Positions 1 through 11,097 of a DNA stretch of 64,000 bases are shown here, one piece after another; the stretch's first letter is position 1; the number at the start of each line of letters is the position of its first letter. The notes beneath the pieces were generated by a model that was not told the origin of the DNA, did no database searches, and saw only the letters and a list, made by a program, of their open reading frames with translations. The position numbers were made by a program, and so were the translations under genes. The stretch is from positions 15,573,501 through 15,637,500 of the forward strand of contig OY747723.1 of NCBI GenBank assembly GCA_963556495.2, given 5' to 3'. This DNA is from Valencia hispanica. Its lineage: Eukaryota; Chordata; Actinopteri; Cyprinodontiformes; Valenciidae.

Positions 1-195
1 TTTATCAGGCCCCCAACACAATTAACCACACAACAATAATGAACCCTCAGCTTTCTTAAATCGTCCTCGAAAGATGCAAAACAATAGAATTACAGGTAAA
101 ATACGCTGCTTCCTGCCACACAGTACCATGATGCATTGCAAGAAAACATAAACATTGACGTCACAAAAGATCCTCCTATTGAACCAAAGTAAAGC

Positions 196-501
196 CATAT
201 TTTGATTGATTTTGATGTGATCCTAATTTCTTTTTTTTCTGTAAAAACTGAGAAGTAAATGGTGATTTATTTTTATTTTTATTTTTTTCCACAGTATTCT
301 AATTTTTTGAATTTCTGATTTCGTGGGTTTTATGAGCTGGAAGCCCAAATTATGTACAGATAAACAACTAAATACTTGAAATTGTTTAAGTTGTGGGCCC
401 TGAATCTTTAATCTATGGAAGTTGAATGTTTTGAATGGAATTATGGAAATAAACTTTTCCATGATATTAACATTTTTGGAAAGGGTCTGTACAGCATGTA
501 A
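196..501 (-). mobile_element. Truncated Tc1-like element end (same family as 58432-60656)
   Basis: The segment is the reverse complement of about 58432-58700: it shares the internal block around gagaagtaaatggtgattt, the block gagctggaagcccaaatt, and the terminus ggaaagggtctg. Only one end and about 80 bp of interior survive. Confidence 0.65.
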
Positions 502-504
502 AAA

Positions 505-1741
505 ATGTACGAAACTGTTTAAGTACAGGTCAATAATGTGGGGATAAGAATATAAATTATGAATGAAAAAAATGCTTTCTGGCAGGTGCAAAACACTTGA
601 GCTGGATATAAGATGGATATATACCATATACAGAAGGGAAGGGATTTGTTTTCATTATTTAAATCAGCTGAGTGGGATCATCAGATATGCCTTCTTAAAT
701 GTAGAATATCAGATTACAATGCACAGCATATTGTAGATAAAGATTTGAAAGACATTTTAAGAAAATACACTGCCTTTTAGTAAATTGGCAACTTGGGACT
801 GAATTGAACAATGAATCGGAGACATGAAATCTTCTTATCATTTCTGACCGATTTTAATTGCCCTGCTAATGAAAACAAAACAAAAACATTCTAACACGAT
901 GCACCCGCCACTGTGTTTCACTGTTTAGGTGCTCTTCTCAAAGACACGTGTGCAATTTTTCTCTTTGAACAAAAGAAGTTATTTTGAACAGAGCTCCCCT
1001 TAACAATTTCTTCTTCAGTCACTCTGTGCTTATTGTTGCTCCTTAAATGTCTTTTCTTTTTCTTTTTTACTGCGTGTGTGTGTATAGAGAGAAGTTGCCA
1101 GATGAACGGATCATTCCGTTGCTTTGCTTCATTACTTGTTGATGTTCTACCTTTTTAGGCAGGTTAATTGCTTTATATTATGTTTTTCATAGCTACATTA
1201 TGGAGTAGTTGTTTTGTTTTTTGTTTTTATAATAATAAAACCATCATGATTAATATTGTGAAAACAGGAGGTGGTTTCAGTGTTTTTTTTTTTTTCCCAA
1301 ACTTGTTTTTATTTTACCACTAGCTATTTGTGAGGATGAGGTGTCACTGTGCCGGTGCTGCTGGATGAAGAATGTCACAAACCTCAGGTGTGAAGACTCA
1401 GTAGCGTTAACACGTCTGTAAATAGCTTTATCGCCCTGTTGCTAGGCAGTGGTGGTTGCCAGAGAAACTGCGTAGTATGTAAATTGGACAAATAAAAACA
1501 AAAATAATCTAGGAATCTTGTACATGAGCAAAATTGTAAAATATAGATTAATATTCCTGAGACCTGTTTTGACTCTAATAGAGAACTTTAGTGTGTCTGT
1601 TACCCTCAAATGCATCACTGCTCGTGTTCAATATCTCCTGTGAAGCCCCCAGCGGTCCGTAAGTTGGAGGAAACCCTTTATTTCCTGACGGATGGAGCTG
1701 ATATAACAGACTGCCATCCATATTTCCATCCATAAACTTCA
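505..1741. other. TMEM163 intron sequence, nothing recognised
   Basis: AT-rich with a short TG microsatellite near 1071-1084 and a T run at 1283-1295. No exon or element was identified. Confidence 0.4.
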
Positions 1742-2590
1742 ATATATTTTATTGGGATTATTTGTACTAGACCAACACAAAGATGTGCAAAGTTGTGAAG
1801 TTGAAGGAAAATTAGTCAAAAATCAGAAAGTTTGGGTGCATTTCCATTCAGTCCCCTTTATTCTAATACCCCAAAATAACATAACACAGCCAAATAAGAG
1901 TCCATCTGTGTGTAGTTTTTTCTCAGTAGAAAGGCAGATGTTTTGTGAAGGGATCAGAAGTTGTTAGAGAAATAATGACATCATGACAACCAAGAAACAG
2001 TAGACAAGTCAGAGATGAACACTGTGTGGAAGAACCACCCTAAATATCCAAACAGACCTTTAGATCAAAGTATAGTCATGTTAGAATGTCCTAGTCAAAG
2101 TCCAGACCTAAATCTAGCTGAGAAACTATGACCAGACTTTAAAAATGTATGTTCACAAATGCTCTCCATTAAGTCTGACTGAGTTTGAGATATTTTATTA
2201 CAACTAGCCTGTTTTGAATTAGGAAACTGTATGCTTTTGTTTTGATAAGCAAAACTGTGTTAACCTTTATATGCTTCTGGTCTACAGTAGTTTGCATATC
2301 CTTCTACTTTGTTTCATTGAGATATTGCATGTTAGGTTTATTGATGAGCAGGTAAAAAAAAAAAAAAAATTATTTTTTGCATTCTTAGTTACATTTTAAG
2401 TGTTTGTGCCTCTGAGTTCTTTCAGTGTTCTTTCGTGTGGCAGAAAGTTTGGCCTCCTCTGCACTAGGTGCAAAGCTGGTAGAGACATACCCAAAAAGAT
2501 TCAGCTGTAATTCCAACCAAATGTAGTTTTCTGTAAAGTATCAATACATGAGGGCTGAATAGAAATGCCCGCCACACTTTTCAGACTTTC
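1742..2590 (+). mobile_element. Decayed Tc1-like element
   Basis: It has the repeat family's end sequence (ttttattgggattat.. gaccaacacaaagatgtgc). Around 2085-2200 it reads [14 protein letters not shown], the DD34E transposase block that normally reads SPDLNPIE. The frame is broken by stops and the interior is partly deleted. Confidence 0.5.
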
Positions 2591-3754
2591 AGTTGTGAAG
2601 AAAAATGACTTGTCTGGCAAATGAAATCTCAAAAGTACGTTGAGGTTTTTGGCTGTAATGTGAGAAAAAAAGGATAGGTGGGAATATTTGTCCTTGGAGG
2701 CGATTGGCTGTTATTAAAATGTAAAAATCTGTCTGTGGATCTACAATAATCATGTTTTTAATATTCGTGGATGAGCTTCAGAGCAAAGGGTTACGAAGCC
2801 TTTGTTACCCACCCGCGTTAGAAATTCAATTAGTTTTCCAAATCCTATATTGATTTATTGGAGCAACTGTGTTTTCACTCCATTCATCTGCTGCTGCTGA
2901 GAAGTAGACAGACTGGGCTGATACACGGCAGGCACCAAAGCGTAAACAAAGCCCGACAGATTGTGTTTTTCTTCTTCTCACACACTCGCCTTGTAGCAGA
3001 CCAGCTTCTGCTGCATCAAGCCATGTAGCTGTGCACGCTGCTCAGCCTTCCTCACTGTGCCAGGGTTGGAAATAAGGTTCATTTTCCCCCCTTCCTTCTC
3101 ATTCTCATGAAATATTAATAGGGTAAGCTGCTGCTTAAATATGCAGGTTAGATGAAGGAGGTAGTGGGGGAGGGGGTTGCAGAGGGAGTGCATAAGAGGG
3201 CGGTTGGTTTGACACCTGACTTCTCCGTACCCAATTAATGTCAGTTAGTGTCCACAACAAAGCTGATCTCTACATAGAGGTGAAAGCCTGAAAAACCTAA
3301 AAACCGGCCATGCTTTGGTTTTTCTAAAACATCCGTTTAGAAATCAGTGACTGCTCTAAAGTCCAAAGAAAGGGACATTGGACATAATTTCAAAATCTGA
3401 CCATTTTAATAAACTGTTTGGTTGTCTGGTCTTAAGAGCTTTTTTTTTACATCATATAAACAGACAGGACAACACCAATGAGCAAGGTCGAGATAAACAG
3501 CTCACTAACAATGGAAAGCAGAGTTTGTTTTGACTAAACAAAGCTTGGCGAAGCCATTAGAAGGAATCTAGAAAAAGAGACCTTCATACCCTCTAGAAAA
3601 CCAAATGATAAAAAGAAGACAGTTTTACCAATCATTGTTGGAAGTGAGCACCAGAGGTGTGGTCAGCAGGTGCAGCACAGGGATCTCTAGTGGTAAAATG
3701 TAAATGTGTTAAGTGCAGCTTTCATATTCTGTCTGCCATCAGCACTTTCTTATA
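2591..3754. other. TMEM163 intron sequence, nothing recognised
   Basis: No exon, transposase motif or tandem repeat of note was seen on either strand. Confidence 0.35.
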
Positions 3755-3806
3755 CAGGTCAAACTAGAAAAATTAGAATATCGTACAAAAGTTCATTTAG
3801 AATAAT

Positions 3807-5985
3807 CCTTTATTTTCCCACAAAGGGGAAATTCAGCTGTAACAGTAGTAAAGTGGCAGGTAATAGATGCATTTAGATTTACACATAGAAAGTTGAAAAA
3901 AAAAGAATTAAGAATATGTACATTGGTTTTGTAAATTTGTCCTTAAAGTACTGTGCAGTTATTAAAAATAAAGTGGCAAACTCAGATTTGAATGTGCTAC
4001 TGAGTCGAATAATTAACAAATATATTTACAGAATGTTAATGTGTAGTTGTGTATTAAAAAGTAAACATATTATTTCCAAGAAGTTAACAGAATATAAACT
4101 GTGAAAAACAGATGTGCAATAACAGCAGCAGAAATGTTAATTAAGTGAGTCAAACAGTGCAAATTACAGCAGGGGTGTAAACATTGAGTTTGTCGGGAGC
4201 ACTTTTGGTTGTAGAGTCTAACAGCTGCAGGGAGGAGGGACCTGTGAAATTGCTGCTTCATACACCTAGGATGCAGCAATCTGTCCCTGAAGGAGCTCTC
4301 CAGCTCAGCAACAGCTTCATCCATAGGGTGGGAGGATTTGTCCATCAATGATGTCACTTTGGCCAAAGTCCTTCTGTCTCCCCCCCACCTCTACTGGATC
4401 AAGGGGGCACCCGAGAACAGAGATGGCCTTCTTGATGAGCTTATCCAACCTCTTCCTCTCAGCCGCTCCAACATACTATGGCATAAAAGATGGCTGATGC
4501 CACCACCAAGTCAAAGAAGGTATTTAGGAGTGCTCCCTGGACTCCGAAAGACCTCAGTCTCCTCAGCAGGGAGAGTCTGTTCTGACCTTTCCTGTAAAGA
4601 GCATCAGTGTTGTGGCTCCAGTCCAGTTTATTGTTTAGGTGAACACCCAGGTACTCATAAGAGTCCACTGTCTCAATGTCCACTCCCTTAATGTTCACCA
4701 GTGTCAGTGTGGTGGGACTGCGCCTGCAGAAGTCCACCACCAACTCTCTGGTTTTCCCAGTGTTGATCAGGAGGTGGTTCTGCTGGCACCAGTCCACAAA
4801 GTCCTGAGTCCACTATCTGTACTTTGAGTTGTCCTCCCCTATAATGAGGCCGACAATGGAAGAGCCATCAAAGAACTTCTGAAGGTGGCAGCGTGGGGAG
4901 TTGATGGAGAAGTATGCAATGCAAAGGGTGAAGAGGAATGGTGCCAGCAAATTTCCCTGTGGGGCCCCCGTACTGCAGACCAGCCTGTCTGAGAACCAGC
5001 CCTGTGACCTCACTGTGGGTGTCCTGTGAGGTAGTCCACTATCCACTGTGACATGTGGTGGTCCACTCCTGAAAGCTCCAGCTTGTCCCTCAGAAGTCTC
5101 GGCTGGATGGTGTTGAAAGCACTGGAGAAATCCAAGGACAGGATTTTCACAGTTCAAACAAACCCCACTCGTAGTCCTGCTGCAGCCGGTCCTCCATCTT
5201 TTTCCTGTAAATGTTTTTTCCTTGTCTAATTTTCCATCTCAGCTTTTTCTGTACAGCTCTCAGCTTCTATTCGTTTCCAGATCGAAAGGCTCTCTTTTTC
5301 TTCTTGAGGAGAGCCTTTATTTCCGGGTTGATCCAGGGCTTGTTGTTGGAAAAACACCATACCTTTATGATGGGTATGGTGTTGTCTAAACAGAAGTTTA
5401 TGTAGTCCATTATGCAGTCAGTGATGCTGTTAAAATCCACAGCAATCACGATTATCACAATGAGGTGCGTAAACTCCCGCAGTAGATGGTATGGCCTCAT
5501 GCTAACAGCTCAATATCCTTACTGCATAGTGTCTCTTAGATCGATAAATGCCCAGAGTTACACCATCTATCGTTCACAAACGCAGCCAGACCCCCTCCTC
5601 TCTTTTTACAACTCTTTGGTTCTGTCAGTCTGGATCAGATGCAAACCATCCATGTTTGAATCCAGAGTTAGCACGGTTTGCCACAATTTGGTCAGGCAGA
5701 TCAGGCTACACTCCCTGTAGCTCCTTTGATGGTGGTTAGAGCCGCTAGCTTGTCCACTTTGTTGGGGAAAGATCTCACGTTTCTCATAATGATGGAGAGG
5801 TGGACTGGCTTGTACCTCTGATCCTGGTGCGAGTGCCTCCTCTCTTCCTTTTCAGCTAGCGGGGGATATTGGCTCACTCGATGGGAGGCAGTACAGCGGA
5901 GCTAACGAGAGCTAGCAGCTGGTCCCTGGTGTAAACCATATACGATCGATCCCTCACACGTTCTCCGGATCATTGTGTTTAACAG
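3807..5985 (-). mobile_element. 5'-truncated CR1/L2/Rex-like non-LTR retrotransposon inside the Tc1 element
   Basis: Minus-strand reverse transcriptase pieces are STGAPQGNLLAPFLFTLCIA (4813-5157), NTGKTRELVVDFCRR and YEYLGVHLNNKLDWS (4459-4797), the C-terminal FHRSLLPAAVRLYN (4070-4366), and the linker FSNNKPWINPEIKALLKKKK (5267-5500) that precedes the RT in this group. The 3' end is at 3807, where the plus strand reads cctttattttcccacaaagg. Frames are broken. The clade is tentative. Confidence 0.7.
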
Positions 5986-6250
5986 TCTACAATAAAAATT
6001 GATATTTCAAGCCTTTATGATATTGATGATTATGGCTTGCAGCTTATGAAAACCCCAAATTCAAAATCTCGGAAAATTAGAATATTACATGAAGTCTATA
6101 AAACAATTATTTTAAATAGATAAATGTCGGACCTCTGAGAAGTATAAACATGCATATTTAGTTTGGGCCCCTTTTGCATCAATTACTGCCTCAATGTGGC
6201 GTGGCATGGATGCTATGGCACTGCTGAGGTCTTATGGAAAACCAGGATGC

Positions 6251-7095
6251 TTAAATAGCAGCCTTCAGCTCTTCTGCATTGCTTGGTCTCATGTCTCTCC
6301 TCTTTCTCTTGGCAATGCTCCATAGATTCTCTATGGGGTTATGGTCAGGCGAGTTTGCTGGCCAATCAAGCACAGTAATCCCATTTTCATTAAACCAAGT
6401 TTTGGTACTATTGGCAGTGTGGACAGGTGCCAAGCCCTGTTGGAAAATCAAGTCAGCATCTCCATAAAGCTCATCTGCGGAAGGAAGCATTAAGTGCTCC
6501 AAAATGTCCTAGTAGATGGCTGCATTGACTTAATAAAGCACAGTGGACCAACACCAGCATATGACAAGGCTTCCCAAATCAACACTGTGGAAACTTCACA
6601 CTGGACTTCAAGCGTCTTGGATTGTGGGCCTGTCCATTCTTCCTCCAGACTCTGGGACCTTTGTTTCCAACTGAGAAGTAAAATTTGCCGTTCTTTTTTT
6701 CTTTTGCCCAGGTAAGACGCTTCAGTTTGTTGTTCAGGAGCGGCTTGACAACACAACATTTGAAACCCATGTCCAGGATCCGTCTGGCTCTTGATGCACT
6801 AATTAACTTGATGCACTAACTAACACTAGCCTCAGTCCATTCCTTGTGAAGGTCCCCAACACTTTTGAATGGCTTTTTCCTAAGAATCCTCTTCATATTG
6901 CGGTGATCCCTGCTGCTTGTGCACCTTTTTCTTCCACACTTTTCCCTTCCACATAACTTTCTATTAATTTGCATTGATACAGCACTTTGGGAGCATCAAA
7001 GTTCTTTTGCAATTAAATTGAGGCTTTCCGTTTTTACGAAGGGTGTCAATCATTGTTTTCTGCACAACTGTCAGGTCAGCAGTCTTCCCCATGAT
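6251..7095 (-). pseudogene. Tc1-like DD34E transposase remnant
   Basis: Minus-strand fragments in different frames give GNKGPRVWRK (6579-6770) and DWPANSPDHNPIENLW (6251-6502). The start near 7090 fits the usual family start. The second catalytic Asp is replaced by Gly (FQQGLAPVH, codon 6434-6436), and there are frameshifts, so this copy cannot code for active enzyme. Confidence 0.75.
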
Positions 7096-7119
7096 TGTGA
7101 TTCCTATTGAACCAGCCTG

Positions 7120-8105
7120 ATTTTGTGCCACAGATGGGTAGGATTTGGCTATGAATAAATATGAATAATTGTCTAGGGCAATTATTAATAAGCTTAATAA
7201 TTTTATGTAAAAATTAACAAGTTTGGGGCACCATCCTGGTGGATTCCAGGATTTCAGTCTCAGTTTGTGTTTATGATTACCTGCCTGATAAGGCTCAGAT
7301 AATTAAACAATAGATGAATGAATAAGTTCTTATCACAGATAGTCTAGGAGACAAAGAGTCATAAATCTTAGCTCTGTGCTAAGATGGAGAACTGCACATG
7401 GAGTGTAAGAAAGGGTCATAAAACTAGCTTTGGCTAAAGGAGCACATGTGTGAAGCGTCCATGTGGAAGGCCTCTGCTTTAGCAACAGACTAAAGAACAA
7501 TGGAGTTAACCTTTCAGCTAAGACCAGCTAACGCAGGTCGGACCGAGTTCGACTCTGCCGACCGGGTGATCAGGGAGCGCGAGAGAGAGAGAGAGGAAAA
7601 GAGAGGAAGGAAAAAGAAAGAAAATTGTGATCCGCTCAGGATAAAAATAAACTGTTTCAAACACAGCAATTACAGCTCAAGCTTATGCGTGCGGCGACGC
7701 TAAATGAGCAAACAAGTACAGTGCTTAAAAACACTTTAAACCAACAATGAACAAGATCTAACTCATTAAAAACTCTTTTCTCTATTTATCTCCGCCCACA
7801 CACAATATTAGTATAAATGAACTGGTTCAGTCCTACTTTGGTTTGAAGGATGTCCAGTCCACTAGGAGGAGAGCGAATTGTGTCCGTAGTTGAGCACGAA
7901 AGAGAAGAGTTAAAATTCCTGCGCAGGAATTTTAAGGACCGTGTGGCCCAACAGCAGGCTGGTTGGCCTGGAGATTGACGTCGTAACGAACAGTCTTGGA
8001 ACAGTTCTTATATCGTGCACCCTGGCTACACGAACAGGATGAGCTTTGAAATGAGTTCTTCCCAGTCCAGCGGGTCAGAAAAAAAGAATCTTCACCGGTG
8101 AGATG
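7120..8105. other. Unassigned insertion inside the Tc1 element
   Basis: About 1 kb separates the transposase start from the resumed right terminal repeat. It carries a GA-rich stretch at 7565-7620, an AATAAA near 7647, and a 26-bp perfect palindrome at 7910-7935. No protein motif was seen. It could be a solo LTR or another non-coding element; edges are approximate. Confidence 0.35.
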
Positions 8106-8504
8106 TCCTCTGTGTCATCAAAATTATAACAAATAAAGGCTTGAAATATCTCACTTCACATGTAATGAGTCTATATAGTATTAGTTAAATTATTTAAGTT
8201 GAACTACTGAAATAAATGAACCTTTGCACGATATTTTAATTTTTTGAGTTTCACCTGTATCAGAGGATCTAGCTTTAAATTTCAATGCTGGATTTCCATC
8301 ATTCATTTCTGCTACTAAAAGCAACACTGGGACTGATTTACCAGATGTTCTGTCTTCACACCAGTTTGATGATCCAGTTTTAGTAAGATGACCGAGCTAC
8401 TGAGGACAATTCTAGTTATAGACTTATATAAAAAGATTGATTAATTGAAATTATTGATTTTGACTCTGCCATGTACTTAGAAGTCAATTTAATATATTTG
8501 TCTT

Positions 8505-8636
8505 GCAGAAGTTTTTTTCAATACTTTTCATAATTTTCTGGGATTTTATGTGCTAGACCAACCCAAAGTAGTAAATATTTGTGGAGCTGAAGGAAACGGG
8601 ATGCATGGTTTTCAAAGGGTTTAAAAAAATGTACAT
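8505..8636. mobile_element. Tc1-like terminal-repeat fragment
   Basis: It resembles the end of the recurring Tc1 fossil family: ttttctgggattttatgtgc, gaccaacccaaagtag, and a gctgaagg block. It is directly followed by an L1-derived fragment. Confidence 0.4.
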
Positions 8637-8962
8637 GTAGGGACTTTAGGGTGGGCACACTTTTTGGCATCCAGAGGGGGAGCTGTTCAATTAGCTTCAC
8701 CTCTCATGCCAGTGCCCACTGTTAAGCTGCATGTAGACACTGAGGGCTAGGGGTGGGAGCTCCCTTCCCCACATCCCACACCTCTGTTTTAAATGCACAT
8801 TATAACAACACGCACCAACACAATACTCGAGTGGGAGGAGGAAGGCTAGGGATCTTTCCACACCCCTGTTCGTTAGTGGTCATCAGGGGTTGGGGTCCGG
8901 GAGAAGGAACAGCTGGTCTGGTCAGGACCTGGGCTGGTGGGCTGCTTCGCTACTGTGGGGGA
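8637..8962 (+). mobile_element. Fragment of the L1 3' G-rich module
   Basis: It is colinear with 49803-50137: shared blocks include gtagggacttt, catccagagggggagc, cccactgttaa, agacactgagggct, ttttaaatgcacattataac and catcaggggttggggtccgg. It stops in the middle of that module, where a CR1-like LINE end begins. Confidence 0.85.
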
Positions 8963-9395
8963 ACATCAGAATCAGAAAGGTTTTATTGCCATATGTGTGA
9001 ACAGGTTCACAACATTAGGAAAATGCTGTGATACTTTGTGCAAGCATTAAATAAACACTTGTAAGTATGCAATAAATAAAAAATGAGGTAAACGGATTGA
9101 GATATATACACCAGTGCAAAAATCAGCCAGGTGCAAAAACTCAAACAGGGTCATGTGACTGAAACAGAGCGGGTGGTGGGAACAGTCTTAGGGTGGTTGT
9201 TCATGAGTCCAGCAGCAGAGGGTAAGAAACTGTTCGTATGTTGAGAGGTTCTGGTCTGAACAGAGTGGAACCTCCTGCCTGAAGGTAGCAGATCAAAGTC
9301 TATGTCCAGGGTGAGAAGGGTCAGCTGTGATCTGACCTCCACGCCCAAGTGTCCTGGAGGTGTACGGGTCCTGTAGAGATGGGAGTCTGTAGCCA
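8963..9395 (-). mobile_element. CR1/Rex-like LINE 3' end
   Basis: The minus strand encodes the RT C-terminal signature RRFHSVQTRTSQHTNSFLP and SAAGLMNN (9151-9396). The left end reads agaatcagaaaggttttatt, the usual 3' terminus of this group seen in reverse. Confidence 0.6.
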
Positions 9396-9562
9396 ATCAC
9401 CTTGGCCCACATGCAAAACACTATTTTTGGTAGAAAGGTAACTCTGCATGTCATCCTGAACACACCCTCCCTACAGTGAAGCATGGTGGAGGTCTGATCA
9501 TGCTGTGGGGATGCTGTTCTTCATTAGGGACAGGAAAGTTGGTCAGATTTGATGGGACGATA
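9396..9562 (+). mobile_element. Tc1-like transposase fragment
   Basis: 9475-9560 reads [14 protein letters not shown] and [11 protein letters not shown], the central block of Tc1 transposases (usually KHGGGSVMVWGCF). Neither terminus was found. Confidence 0.55.
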
Positions 9563-10112
9563 AAGGCAAGGCAATTTTATTTGTACAGCACACTTTCAAT
9601 AAGGTAATTCAAGGTGCTTTACGTGATTAGGGGATAAAATGAAAATGGCAATAAAACACAAAGCATATAAAGTAAAAATAGAATGCATGAAGCACACCCA
9701 ACATATGATACATGAAAACATCACTCAAAGGCAGCTCTAAACAGGTTGGTTTTTAGCCTTGATTTAAAAGAACTGTGTTTCAGCAGCTTTGCAGTTGTCT
9801 GGAAGTTTGTTCCAGATTAGAGCTGAAACTGAATGCTGCTTTTCCATGTTTTGTTCTGAGTCTAGGGATGTTGAGTAGACTGGAATTAGAGGACGAGTGG
9901 TCTGGGGGGTTGGTATAGTAACAGTAGATCTTCATACTTTGGTGCTAAGCCATTCAATGATTTATAGACTAGTAAAAGTATTTTGAAGTTTATTCTCTGA
10001 GCTACAGGGAGCCAATGTAAGGACTTTAGAACTGGGGTGAGGTGCTCTACTTTCCTGGTTCTAGTGAGGAACACGAGCAGTGTCCTCACAACCTCAATGT
10101 GGTTGCATATAC
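9563..10112 (-). mobile_element. L2-like LINE 3' end
   Basis: The minus strand encodes the LINE C-terminal motif VLKSLHWLPVAQRINFKILL and VYKSLNGLAPKYEDLL (9886-10089). The plus-strand left edge aaggcaattttatttgtaca is the common fish LINE 3' end. Confidence 0.65.
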
Positions 10113-10985
10113 ATATTTTTATAAAGGAAAAGCTGTAGATTCCAGTCTGTTAAAGGAAGGAGATCTATATTTGATTCCTGTGGATATTGAGCTTTTATTC
10201 AAGCTTTAAACGGCAAAATAAAGTAAAACCACTTTAAAATCATGTCTGAACCTTCTTGTCTGTCTTTACCACTAAAAAATGTAATGGATGGTGTGAACAT
10301 CATCTGCATTGTAGACTTTACCTCCAGCACTGAGTCAGGTCCATGCTGCAGGTTTTCTCTCCTCTTTGATGTGTGAGTGAGCCAAAGTAGCTTTTCATGG
10401 CTCCAAGGCCATAGTGCAATATTAATGCTGCCGCAGAGGCACCAAGAGCTCTGCAGCTCCCTTTCTCTTCTTTCAGCCATCCTTTGTGCTCCAGCTTTTA
10501 AGCCGTCCGACTGTTTCTGCGGTGTAATTTTTAACAAGCTGCAGCGAGGACATTATTAAAGCTGAACGGCAACCAGAGGTTGTTGCAATTAAAGAAAAGC
10601 TGAAGGGAGTCATTCTTGGAGCATTATTGGATGGTTCAGAGGGGGTGGATGCATCTGTGCTGCTTGATCCAGGGTCTGAGCGGATGGAGGTGGTGGTGGA
10701 GGGGGGGTTAAATGTGGCGTAGGCTGCTACAGGGCTCCTCTGAATGACCTGCACAGATTGGAGGGTTGCTGAGCTGTAAGCTGCTTGATGTCACCCTGGG
10801 GCTGTCAGAGGGGATTTTAGCGGAGAGATGCCCACCGCTTTAGGAACCAGGGAATCAAAGTCATTGCTGCATAATCACAATAAAACAGCAAACGAATAAA
10901 GAAACATTAGGTAGGACCACAGTCATGAGCGCCAACCAGCAACAGGCAGAGACTAAGTCGCTCTTTCCTCCTCCGTCTCTTTCAG
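10113..10985. other. TMEM163 intron, nothing recognised
   Basis: Unique-looking sequence up to the exon acceptor. It includes a short GGT/G-rich run near 10680-10708. No repeat family was identified. Confidence 0.35.
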
Positions 10986-11097
10986 GACGACTTCTTGTTC
11001 AGCGTGTCCATCGTCAGCGGCTTGGTGTGCGTCGTCCTGGCTGTGATAAAGTTCATGCTCGGCAGAGTGCTCACCAGCCGCGCTCTCGTCACAGACG
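10986..11097 (+). CDS. tmem163: TMEM163 coding exon, third from last
   Basis: 112 nt, beginning DDFLFSVSIV and ending at TDG with one base of the Gly codon. The acceptor is ctctttcag and the donor gtgcgt. It encodes a transmembrane helix and the loop before the next one. Confidence 0.92.

Larger units (their letters stand above)
3755..8257 (-). mobile_element. Compound Tc1-like element split by two insertions
   Basis: The terminal repeats are caggtcaaactagaaaaatt at 3755 and its imperfect complement ending at 8257, each flanked by TA (3753-3754 and 8258-8259), the normal Tc1 target duplication. The left repeat is interrupted after about 3806 by a LINE and resumes near 5990. The right inner part is interrupted about 7120-8105 by an unassigned sequence. 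Removing both inserts leaves roughly a standard 1.3-1.6 kb element. Confidence 0.7.

Noticed and set aside
223..627. 134-codon minus-strand frame
   Set aside because: It overlaps a Tc1 terminal-repeat fragment; the peptide is a shadow of AT-rich repeat DNA.
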